DNA of 64,000 bases from positions 42,384,501 through 42,448,500 of the forward strand of contig CM072802.1 in assembly GCA_037013495.1 (NCBI GenBank), given 5' to 3'. The notes under the pieces were generated by a model, which had not been told where the DNA came from, did not search any database, and saw nothing but the letters and a program-made list of their open reading frames with translations. Below, piece after piece: positions 37,453-46,829 of the stretch. Both the position numbers and the translations under genes were made by a program. How positions within the stretch are numbered: the first letter of the stretch is position 1; each line of letters opens with the position of its first letter. Origin of the DNA: Hippophae tibetana (lineage: Eukaryota; Streptophyta; Magnoliopsida; Rosales; Elaeagnaceae).

Positions 37453-38560
37453 TCATAAGGTAGTTGAGTCATTGCTAGCTAGGTTACATGTTATAGTGGG
37501 TGATGTATCAATGCAATAACAATTGTCATGTGATCTAATTCTCTTAATCATACATTCACCCTTTTGATCTGTTACAATGTAGTGATTGTTTGTAAATTGC
37601 ACATTGAAATCATTGTCACATATTTGAATTATGCTAATCAAGTTTTCCTGGAGTCTTTCCACATATAAAACTTCATCAAGTTTAGGGATACCCTCTATTT
37701 GAATACAACCTTTTCCCAACAATTTTAGATGTTTCACCATCTTAAAAGGTTTTAAACAAAGAATAGTTCCTAGTCATGTGTCTAGAGCATCCATTTTAAA
37801 ACTACTAGGTGGCATTTGATTTAGCTTTAAATGCTATATGGGCAACAAAGTAGTGCAAGTCAGACTTCTTAACCCATCCTCTTTTTATGATATTGGTTTC
37901 TTATGCTCCTTTTTTGTGTAGTTCTTGTAGTAAAAATACGTTTTGAAATTTTTTTCGGTGCCTTAGAAAGATTTGTACTCGTGATAAAAGAATAGGTATA
38001 AAGAAATCTAAACTTAGGTCTAATGTGTCCTTTCCTACTACAATGATGATAGATGGAAACAAATGGAATTTACTCAGAGTGATAAGGTACAAAAATTACC
38101 TTCCCTATCAGAGCAATGGTGGGCTTTACAAATTAAATTTTGGATGATAAGGGTGTTAATTGTTCATCTACGTATCTAAGACCTCTCAATTTTTTTTATT
38201 TCACTTAGGAAGTTCCCTTAAGAGAAAGAGAAACTACATTCCATACATCTTTAGCAGTCTCACAGTTAGAGATGTGACTGAATTCATCATTCAACACTGT
38301 AGCAAAGATTAAGCTTAGACCTTTTTGGTTTGCCCCACTAAGGATACATTCTTCAATGGTCCAGTCTCTTCTTAGCTTTATGATTGTTACACAATATTTT
38401 GTTACCGAAGGTGGTTCCTAACCATCAAGAATAGCATCTCAGACATTTTTCATCTTATTTGAGAAAGGTGCAATGCGAGCCTTCCAACAAGGTTAATTAT
38501 ACCCATCAAATGATGTGGGTCTAATAGATGACCCATCTTCTTTCATTTGGTTCATAAGTA
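37453..38560 (-). pseudogene. Sire-2 gag and GAG-pre-integrase region
   Basis: Nearest the primer-binding site the minus strand reads like Copia gag: 'MKEDGSSIRPTSFDGYN' at the start and 'HISNCETAKDVWNVV' further on, typical of the UBN2-like gag. The GAG-pre-integrase segment (37,453-37,740) has 'ENLISIIQICDNDFNVQFTN' and a 'CYCID' end. It is broken in several places. Confidence 0.75.
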
Positions 38561-38607
38561 GGAGTGTTATTCTTAAGGATTAAACTCATTAAGTGTGTCT
38601 AGTGTTT

Positions 38608-38619
38608 GCTATGATACCA
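38608..38619 (-). other. Sire-2 primer-binding site (initiator Met tRNA)
   Basis: The minus strand reads TGGTATCATAGC just inside the 5' LTR, one base from the standard TGGTATCAGAGC. Confidence 0.82.
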
Positions 38620-38620
38620 A

Positions 38621-39977
38621 TTAAAAGTTTTATAAAATATAGACCTAATTAGCCTAGAAGAAGTTAATAGGTTATTTTCAATTTTTATCAATTTATAACT
38701 TAATAACTTAAATAAATTGGTCAGATATGCAATCTTGTGTAAGAATAAAGTGTGCAAAATAAAAGAATAACATATAAAATTTTTAGGTGAAAACAACCTA
38801 AGCCACAACTATGACTTAAGAAAAAAACCACTAGTCCACCATACCACCTAACTTTCCACTATGAAAACCACATATTCAATTACAAACTCATTTTTATGCT
38901 ACCCTTCTTAGGATACTACCTCAATGTACTTTACTTACGAGCCCGAGCTCTATTTTCACAATTTCTAATAATAGTATGAGTGGTATCCAGACCAATGTTC
39001 CAAAAAGCTTCCCACCAATCATATCGTTCAACTGCGAAAGGGTTAGTACAAAAACAAAAGTACCCGTGTGTGTTCTAGAATAGATTTAATAATGAATAAT
39101 CCTAACTAGATGATTCAAAATATATGTCACTTTTAAATCCACTAGCAAATTCTAAAGAAAAAATGATTAAATACGAGTTCAACAAAAATAACTTCTTCAA
39201 AATTTAATATTTAAATCAAATAATTATAATCGTTATACAATTATTTAATTTAAATATGCAAGATTCTAATAGCAAAATAAACTATATGAATATAAAAAGT
39301 ATGAAACAAATAAATTAATAAATATAAATTTTTTAAAAACAATCATCAATTTATGATTATGTAATTAATATATCTTCACTCAATCATCATTCATGTATAT
39401 ATTACCTAAAAGTTGCCTTCATTATAACTCTTCTGCCAATCTCATATACGTGTATATTAACTATGTTCATAATCTCAATTATATATATATATATATATAC
39501 CTATATCATCCAGCGCCGCTCCTCTGATTATAAATTGTTTTTTTTTTTTCAATTTGCGGCAGATTCAAAAAACTCAGCAACACACACTCGGTAGCTTCCG
39601 TAGTTCTCAACAGATTTTCGTTCGGTAGCTTCAGTCAATCCCTCTTATATATAGATAATAATAATAACTTAATATTATTAGGATTAAATATTTTTTTTGT
39701 ACTTAATTTATCAAAACCTATTAAAAGTCTTAATGTTATAAAAAATTATTTTTAAGACACCCTAAACATATTTAAAGACATTTAAGAAATAACTAATTGA
39801 TAAATTTTATAAACTGTTTCAAGTTTAAATAGATATTTTAGTACTAAAAATAATTTCAGATTTATGAACGTATGCTATTAAATGCATTAGTACAATCTTA
39901 TGTGTTATTGTTCTAAAACATATACATGAAATACGATTATCTGACATTCTAACGTTTTTTCAACTTTGCTTGATAGA
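38621..39977 (-). repeat. Sire-2 5' LTR
   Basis: It runs from the primer-binding site to 'TTTGCTTGATAG', where the Athila-2 leader resumes. It is collinear with the 3' LTR at 31,980-33,290. Confidence 0.75.
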
Positions 39978-40473
39978 TTTGTATCTTCGGAAATTTTTTA
40001 TTTATTTTTAATATCATAAGTCAACTTAATAAATGTTTAGGTTTTTTTTATATTTTTTTTCATATTTTTCAAAAATTTATTCAAGATCTTAATTTTTATT
40101 TTTTTGAATTTGAATTTGAAATTGAGATCTCATTATTATTGTTTTCACTTCATTATAATTTTTTAAGTTAAAGAATAAATGCTACTTTAATTTTTTTCTT
40201 TTTGATTTTGATTTTTTTTAACTTAAGATTCCTTTATTTTTTTTAAATAAAATAGAATAAAAAATATTTTTTATTTTTTTAAAAAATAAAAGAAATTTTA
40301 AATATCTAAAATTAATTGATAACTTAGATATCCTAAGATTTCAAATAAAAATCAAAATATTTACAACACAAATTTATTTTAAGATTTTGATAATAAAAAT
40401 TTTAAAAAGCGAGGCAATGACACCCAAAACTTGATAATACAAAATTTACCGAGTTTTTGATGTTATTACTAGT

Positions 40474-40491
40474 GTCCCAGTAAAGACATCA
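40474..40491 (-). other. Athila-2 primer-binding site, decayed
   Basis: On the minus strand AGTTTTTGATGTC follows the LTR end, in the place and with the spacing of the AGTTTTTGGCGCC tRNA-Asp site of Athila-1. Most differences are transitions, as expected for long-methylated DNA. Confidence 0.6.
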
Positions 40492-40497
40492 AAAACT

Positions 40498-42374
40498 TGA
40501 TGTGCCAAAACTTGGTGTATAAATTGCATACATTTTAATAAATAACTCGCAAATGTACGAATCACTTAGAAAATAATATAAATATACTTCCAAGGTCAAT
40601 CTAAAGATGAATTATGTTGTTTTTAAATAATTCAACAAATTCTTATGAACAATTTATTCTTTGCCCCTTAATGGGTTGGGTTTAATATAACGATACTCAG
40701 GTTTTTTTAATTTTCAAGTCGGGGTAGCCTGTTAACGCACTACAACTTTGCCTCTGTTTTCTTGGTTGTTTATTTGTAACAAGGTAGCAATAATAGGTAG
40801 ATGAGCACACCCTAGCATGAAATCCATTGCTTGTTTGCTTCCAACACAAATAATCACTCGTTCTCCTTTTCTTTTCCAGGAAGTCAATTCGTTTCATGGA
40901 TTTGATCAAGCAAGTAAGCTAATGAGCCAGGACACTAGATAATTAAGAACATAGGAAAGAAAAAAAATATGAGAAAGGTTTAAGTGATTTCGACTAAGAG
41001 TAACTCAACTCTGAAAAAGGTGAAAGTAGAGTATTTATGGGATATATTAGTTAGTTAATTATGCTTGCTCAATATTAATTAAGTTATTAAGTATATAAAT
41101 TAAGTTTAGTGATTCTTTTATTTATGCATTAAAATATCCTAAGGCATGGCTCAATTTTTTTGTTAATTAAATTTTAACTAGTCACCTTCAGTCGGGTCGA
41201 CAATTTAAACTTTCATTATGGTGTCAAATTTAGATTAATTATTTTAAGTATCTGAAATCTAACTTTAAGATTTAAAAGCTACTACTATAAATATGTCATA
41301 AGTATATTTTAAAATAGTAATTCTTGTAAAAATCTTTAAAATAGAACATGACTCTACATAAGATTTAGATAATTACATTTAACATCTAATAGTATTACTC
41401 TAAATTAGACTCAGATAATTAAATCCTAAATTTAGCTCTTATGTTTATTACAAAAAAAATACTTCGTTAGTATATTTGTCTTTAACAAACTTTATTTAAA
41501 TATTGTTCAAGAAATAAAACTTAATCATTTTATAAAAAATGTTTTTACCTATTTTAATATTTCACAAGCATAACAACAATACTAATATCCCATATTATTT
41601 TCAATCAAACATGTTTAATTTAATCAATGATCAGTAAATTAAACATAACATATAAAATAATACCTAAAGTTAATCTAAAAAAAAATACATTTAAATTATA
41701 TCTCAAGTGTATCCTTATAGAACTCCAGTATCATTTCTATTCCTAGAAAATCGCTAAATAGAAATTCTAAATTTTTTTATTGAATTGAAAGTAAACTACT
41801 ACATAAACTTAAACTATATTCAACTCTCAATTTGAGAGAAGAACTTTAAAACTAAGAAAAGAAAAGAAAAACTAGAGAGAAACTAAGAAAATTAGCTATG
41901 CAATGAACTATGGAATAAAAGGGATGGTTGGAATGGTTCTTTATATAGTTGCAAAAAGGGAGAGAAAAGTGGATCCTGGTTGAGAAATCCTAGCACACAT
42001 TTTTCTCTATCGTGACATGCATTGAATCTGGACACGCTTCAGTTAGATGCATTGAACTTGAATACATTTCATTTAGATTAGTTGAACATGGACATGCTTC
42101 TGGAACCTCTTTTGAATTTCACCCCTTACATTTTTTTGAAACATATGTAAGGCTTGCATATGTTTTGTCTCTTATTCATCTTTGGTTACAATACGTGCTT
42201 TCAGGTATAATTCTTGAAGGTGAATCATTTTGAAACCAAAACACTTGAAAAATAACTAACTACATACGTGATTCTAAAAACATAGATTTTTTCAAGTAAT
42301 AATAGAATTATGCAAAATACAAATCTATTTCGACACTATAATGCATGTAAATTACATTATTTTTAGTACTTGAA
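40498..42374 (-). repeat. Athila-2 5' LTR, with a foreign ~380-bp block
   Basis: It starts TGATGTGCCAAAACTTGG like its partner at 27,707 and ends just before the GTAAG duplication. It is about 300 bp longer than the 3' LTR. Between about 40,644 and 41,026 the normal LTR sequence is replaced by an unrelated, GC-richer block. U3 direct repeats of a unit like GCATTGAATCTGGACACGCT lie at 42,015-42,105. Confidence 0.8.
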
Positions 42375-42700
42375 GTAAGCCTTACCACGAAAATGCAATG
42401 CCTTACTAGAACACTAGGAAGCCTTACTTTTGGTATTTTGGTAAGAAAATGGATATCATGGGAAGATATTGCTCTATTATGGGAGACTTACCACCAACAT
42501 CCAGTGTTGTGGTAAGGCTTATCACGACAAGTAATTCCTTACCATAATAGTGTCAAGCCTTACTTTGAGGCTTTTAGTAAAAAAATAGATATCATGGTAA
42601 GTCATTTGTCTAATTTGGGAAAGCATTAGCCCATTGTACGATGGCTTACTCCCACTATCCAATGTCATGGTAAGCCTTACCACGACAAGGCAATGCCTTA
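42375..42700. repeat. Intronic ~158-bp tandem repeat, middle part
   Basis: Unit a is 42,376-42,512 (137 bp). Unit b is 42,513-42,670 (158 bp). Unit c starts at 42,671 and is split by the CACTA element, resuming at 45,041. Each unit carries GGTAAGSCTTACC palindromes and the words 'GGCATTGGCCCATTGTGG' and 'CCAATGTTGTGGTAAGG'. Confidence 0.82.
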
Positions 42701-42734
42701 CACTACTACAAAAAGGGGTATAAAAGTTGGTTTT

Positions 42735-42835
42735 TAACCGACTTTAAACAAATTTAAAGTCGGTTCTCAGAACCGACTTTAAATTCAGAGACTTAAATTG
42801 TAAAGTCGGTTCACGGCATGAACCGGCTCTACATT
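42735..42835. repeat. CACTA subterminal repeats
   Basis: Five copies of AACCGACTTTA or its complement (the last one AACCGGCTCTA) lie in about 100 bp next to the left terminus. No matching cluster is seen at the right end. Confidence 0.8.
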
Positions 42836-43681
42836 TTATTTGTTTTAATTTTTAATTTTATTTTTCGTATAACAGTATATATAAATAACATAAAAACACT
42901 AAAATATAAATAATAATACAACAAATAATTAACAATATAAATATATTTAATTACTTAATAATTAAATTTATTACAAAAACAAATAATGCATATAAATAAC
43001 TTCAATTACAAATAAAATAATGTCGTCAAATTATGCCATCGAGTAAGCTTGGTTGGCTTAGAATCTTGATTGGCCTTCACAAGCATTATGGCAAAAAAAA
43101 AAAGCTGATCCATATAACAAATATTCTCCTACATACATGAGCACGTAAAACATCCATAAAAAAGTAGTCTAAACTTCAGACATACGAATTAAGAAATTAA
43201 ATCATTATAAATATTACCATAAAAAAGAGATTAGCACGTACAACGACATTCGATGAACTCATATTAGCATTATTAATCATTTGTCTATATATGAAGTTAT
43301 CTGGAATCTCTACTACTATTTTTTAATGCTATATATAATGAACTCTAAATATGAAATCAATTGCATGTAACTTCGATTTCTTGGCTAAGCTTGTGTGAGT
43401 TTTGGTGCCCTTAAACATATGGAACACGTTCATATGCACCAAAACTCATACAAACCAAGAAACAAATCGGACCGACGTACACCTGATTTGTACATTTAGA
43501 ACTCATTATATCATTAAAAATACTAGCAGAGATTCCAGATAAATTCATATTTATAAACAATGCATTCCCCTAAATACATGAGCATATATATGATTAATCA
43601 TCATCCACCAAGTGATTTCAGACACAAGAATAGATATAGAAGGCCAAATCATTAAAAAATTTACTGTTATGTTGTCATATG

Positions 43682-44997
43682 CTATTCAAGATCATCAGAA
43701 TCTTCTCCTGATTCTTCTTGCGATGATATAATTTGAACCATGTGTTCTGCCCATTCCTCTCGTAAATCATCAAAAATTTGCTGGTCGTAACCCGTCTTGT
43801 TCCAACCAAAGAACTACATGTATTCAAAATCAAAATAAGCATATGATTTCATTTATTTACAAAAACAAACTCAAATATGTTAAAACTTGTATGTATATGG
43901 GTAAAATATATTACCACATCATCAATTAGAATTTTGATATTTGTGATGATTTCGCTCATAAACTTCATGACATAATAACCACACATGACTCCATTATTTT
44001 GTTGTGGAACCTACAAAAAAAAGTGCATGTATACATGAATTTTCATATTCGAACATCCTTATTATTTAATTGTAAAATTAATAAAATTATTAATATTGAA
44101 TTGTACATACCATAACTTTTGTCCATATAAGCTTATGAGATTTTTTAAGGACAATGCCCCTAAACTTGTTCCACAACTTCCATGCCCTATCAAGGTATAA
44201 AACGATTAGTTTTTATTAAATATTACAAAAAATAATAGAAAAAACTAATATGTAACTAAATATAACTCTTACATTTCAACAACTGCTTTTGTATCTTTAC
44301 TCAGTTCTATGGAAGCTGAGTCACAGTACCAAGCATGATTATTGAACATATCAATGATTACCAACATCCAATGATCTTGGCCTTGTTCAAACCTTAATGG
44401 CCAAGGGATTATCAACTTTTGATTTCTGCTAAGCGTTAATGCTCTATCACATAATTGTTTAGCACTGATGCTAACATCCTTCTCTTGATATTGATTGACA
44501 TATGAAGAATCATAGAACATTGCTAAATGTGATGAGTGATTATGTTGAAGTCGATAATAGCAAGCCCTATATATGTATATATATAATTAGATAATATAAA
44601 TATAATTATATATGTTCTGCATAAATAAAAGAAAACTAACTAGATTGAGGACTCACCTTGTCCACACTTGAATTATACTTAAATCGATCATTTGATATTC
44701 AAATATTTGCAACAAGCACTCGATCGATATATAAGTTTGGCCGATGTCTACACCAGAAATTTCAATAGGAAGTGGCACAGTCCATCCATCATTTATGCTA
44801 GATGCCCTCCCAACAATAGTCATCAAAGTGCCAAGATTTCTACTGAACTGTAACGCATAAGTATGACTATACTTTTTCCAAGGCTTCTTCTTGAATGACT
44901 TGGTGCACGATGATTGGCCACTAGTCATAGATTTAGCACGAGATACTTGCTTGGTATCTCTTAAATGTGCCGCATTTAAGAGTTCTGGTATAATAGA
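43682..44997 (-). CDS. Ulp1/SENP-type C48 cysteine peptidase, five exons, open throughout
   Basis: Minus-strand exons: 44997-44657, 44566-44273, 44186-44111, 44010-43915, 43813-43682 (stop TAG). All four introns have GT..AG ends, and reading frame is kept at every junction (phases 2, 2, 0, 0). From the first Met (44,928) the product is 289 residues. Ulp1-type proteases cleave SUMO-like modifiers. The catalytic set is complete by position: His156 in DHWMLVI, Asp173 in WYCDSAS, Gln218 in VPQQNNG and Cys224 in MCGYYVM. The His-Asp spacing of 17 and Gln-Cys spacing of 6 equal those of yeast Ulp1. The tail is acidic (ESGEDSDDLE). The frame extends in the open upstream to a splice acceptor at 44,998, so the true 5' part is probably lost. 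Such peptidase genes are known passengers of plant CACTA and Mutator-like transposons. Expression is unknown. Confidence 0.72.
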
Positions 44998-45037
44998 CTA
45001 CCAAAAAAGTATCATATATTATTATTTTGTAGTAGTG

Positions 45038-45340
45038 TTACCACAACCATATCAAACCTTACTTCGAAGGCTTTTGGTAAAATATATATATTATGGTAAA
45101 GGATTTTCCTAGTTTGGAAAGGCATTGGCCCATTGTGGAAAAGGTTTACAATTGGTATCCAATTTTGTGGTAAGGCTTAACAGGACAGGATAATGCCTTA
45201 CCACATTTGTATGAAGCCTTACCTTGACAATGGTAAGACAAGCACCTTTTATTATTTGAGAGTTTTCATTTGAGTGAAGGCTTACTATTATCTTTGAAAT
45301 CCTATACCTTATTTTGGTAAGCCTTACCTCGATAATGTTA
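45038..45340. repeat. Intronic ~158-bp tandem repeat, right part
   Basis: It completes unit c (45,041-45,170) and begins unit d at 45,171. Similarity fades by about 45,340. With the CACTA element removed, unit c is 160 bp, the same length as unit b. Confidence 0.8.
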
Positions 45341-45439
45341 ATACAACATCTTTTATGAGTTCTTTTGTTGTTTTTTAGTTATTTGTTTTCTATTATTATT
45401 ACTATTTTGCTGATTAGCAATCTAAATAACATGTAGGTG

Positions 45440-46340
45440 TAGGCTAACACCTAAAATTCATAGTCAGATGCTAATGTTTTCACGATGCCAGTTGTTGGTG
45501 AACATGGTAATGAAAATGAGGATTCCTTTGGTGGGTTTAATGATGGTGCTCTAACATTTAAAATTGGTGTCTATAGATTAACTTGAACATTATGCAAACA
45601 TCATCAAATCTAGTGCAAAGTTAAGGTTTGATGTCCATTCTCCCAATTTGAAAACTTCTGATAATTTTATATTGTAAGACATCAAGCATCAGATAAGGTG
45701 TTACCATTATATTATCATTCAATACCTTTGTCCTATTATGAAGGTTATTGAATATGCTCATGGAAAAAATAATAGTGATGAGACTGAGACTATGGATAAC
45801 AAGTTAAGGGATGAGGCTAATGCATCTTCCAAAGTTATAGTTATTAAGGAAATGGAGAGTTCTAACAATGAAAATGATGTTACTTGTCCTAATCATCAAT
45901 ACAAGAGGTTTCCAAATAGGTGGACTAAGAAATTTATATCATGGTATAACAATCCCATCTATAATTTGTTCCTCTTCCTACTTATTTTTGTTTTTCATAT
46001 TTTTTCCCTTATTGGTTAATATAACATTTTGTTTTTATTTTATGTTTTTAGTAATCTAGTTCTTCAACTGTATGGCACTATAGAAAGTGGAAAGGAGTCC
46101 AAAATTAAATCTCTACTCGATCCTCAGAGTTGGCTTGATCAATCTGTAAGTCTATCATCCTCAATATCTTCATTAGAGATGGTTTTCATGTTTTTTTTAA
46201 ATATTATATTCACATTGTTCATTTTTTTGTTTACTCAACATATTGATGTACTTTTTTACGAGCATTGTGCTTGGAGGAATAGGTATCAAGAGACCTCTGG
46301 TTGTAAGAAGTATATGAAAGTGGATGTCTATTTTTGTGTA
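45440..46340 (+). pseudogene. Ulp1 transposon gene, linker and start of peptidase domain
   Basis: An acceptor near 45,447 leads into an acidic segment (MPVVGEHGNENEDSFGGF). The linker continues with 'NNSDETETMDNKLRDEANAS' (45,738 onward). An exon at 46,052-46,146, bounded by TTTTTAG and GTAAGT, encodes 'SKIKSLLDPQSWLDQS'. The next segment (about 46,228-46,335, followed by GTAAG) encodes 'HIDVLFYEHCAWRNRYQE'. The pair SLLDP..WL / HIDVLFY is the conserved entry into the C48 domain of DUF1985-Ulp1 proteins. The catalytic part should follow but is absent. A second repeat array and the Sire-3 insertion take its place. In-frame stops make it a pseudogene. Confidence 0.5.
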
Positions 46341-46429
46341 AGTTTTATTTACCTTTCATTCTTTTATGCCTTGCATCTTTTTTTTTATGTATGTGGCATA
46401 ATTTTCTTTTCCTTATCACTACACTAGTA

Positions 46430-46829
46430 AGGCTATTATTTGTTTTGTTAAGCTTTTCCATAGTAAATTTATGTCAACTTAGATCTAAGGGAAGGTTAAA
46501 CCTTATTATGGAAAGGTAAGCATATATTGTCCTTTCTCAAGTTCCATTTTAAAGGAAGGCTTATCTCTGTCATGGTAAGGGATATTTTTGTCGTGATAAG
46601 CCTTACCTTGATTATGGTAAGGCAAGCAGGTGTTGTCTTTTCTGAAGTTCCACTTTGAGGTAAGGCTTATCCATGCTTTGGTAAGCTTGTTCCTTATCAT
46701 GGTAAGCCTTAACATAGCTAGAGATTGTTATGAATTTTCAAAGGTGTACCTTTGAGGTAAGGCTTAGGCATTCTTTGGTAAGTATACACCTTACCATGGT
46801 AAGCCTTACCACAACTAGGGATTATCAAG
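46430..46829. repeat. Second palindromic repeat array, ~100-bp period
   Basis: Three units share 'CTTTGAGGTAAGGCTTA..CTTTGGTAAG' and 'CATGGTAAGCCTTA', beginning near 46,545, 46,648 and 46,748. It uses the same GGTAAGSCTTACC palindromes as the intronic array upstream but a shorter period. Sire-3 is inserted in it at 46,830. Confidence 0.7.

Larger units (their letters stand above)
31980..39977 (-). mobile_element. Sire-2: Sirevirus-type Ty1/Copia element, broken
   Basis: It lies on the minus strand inside the Athila-2 leader. Repeats of about 1.3 kb at 31,980-33,290 and 38,621-39,977 flank a Copia interior with gag, GAG-pre-integrase, integrase, reverse transcriptase and RNase H in that order. 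The primer-binding site is of the initiator-Met type. A purine tract (plus 33,693-33,706) and about 1.1 kb of non-coding sequence follow RNase H, as in Sireviruses. RT wording such as '[13 protein letters not shown]' fits the SIRE/Maximus group. Exact outer LTR limits are unresolved and no target duplication was found. The frame is interrupted many times, so this is a fossil of moderate age. Confidence 0.85.
27707..42374 (-). mobile_element. Athila-2: non-autonomous Athila element with nested Sire-2
   Basis: This LTR element reads on the minus strand and is flanked by GTAAG on both sides (27,702-27,706 and 42,375-42,379). Joining the flanks restores the palindromic host word GGTAAGCCTTACC. 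The 3' LTR is 27,707-29,287 and the 5' LTR 40,498-42,374. A decayed tRNA-Asp-type primer-binding site lies at 40,474-40,491. After removing nested Sire-2, only about 3.2 kb of interior remain: leader sequence plus a 3' region homologous to 57.7-59.7 kb of Athila-3. No gag or pol is seen. It is older than Athila-1, judging by LTR divergence. Confidence 0.85.
42701..45037 (-). mobile_element. CACTA (En/Spm-type) DNA transposon carrying a C48 peptidase gene
   Basis: Terminal inverted repeats are CACTACTACAAAA at both ends, flanked by a perfect TTA duplication (42,698-42,700 and 45,038-45,040). All three features define the CACTA superfamily. Subterminal repeats AACCGACTTTA/TAAAGTCGGTT occur five times within 42,735-42,835, as expected for transposase-binding arrays. 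The coding strand is minus. No TNP2-type transposase is present, so the copy is non-autonomous. The only gene is a C48 peptidase whose first visible exon lies 38 bp from the right terminus. That suggests an internal deletion removed the transposase exons of a larger parent. Confidence 0.93.

Noticed and set aside
40697-40909. 70-codon minus-strand frame in the foreign block of the Athila-2 LTR
   Set aside because: No recognisable motif and no start context; kept only as an unexplained block.
46029-46519. Membrane-protein-like frames
   Set aside because: T-rich intron sequence read through; the real coding segments here are the short Ulp1-type exons.
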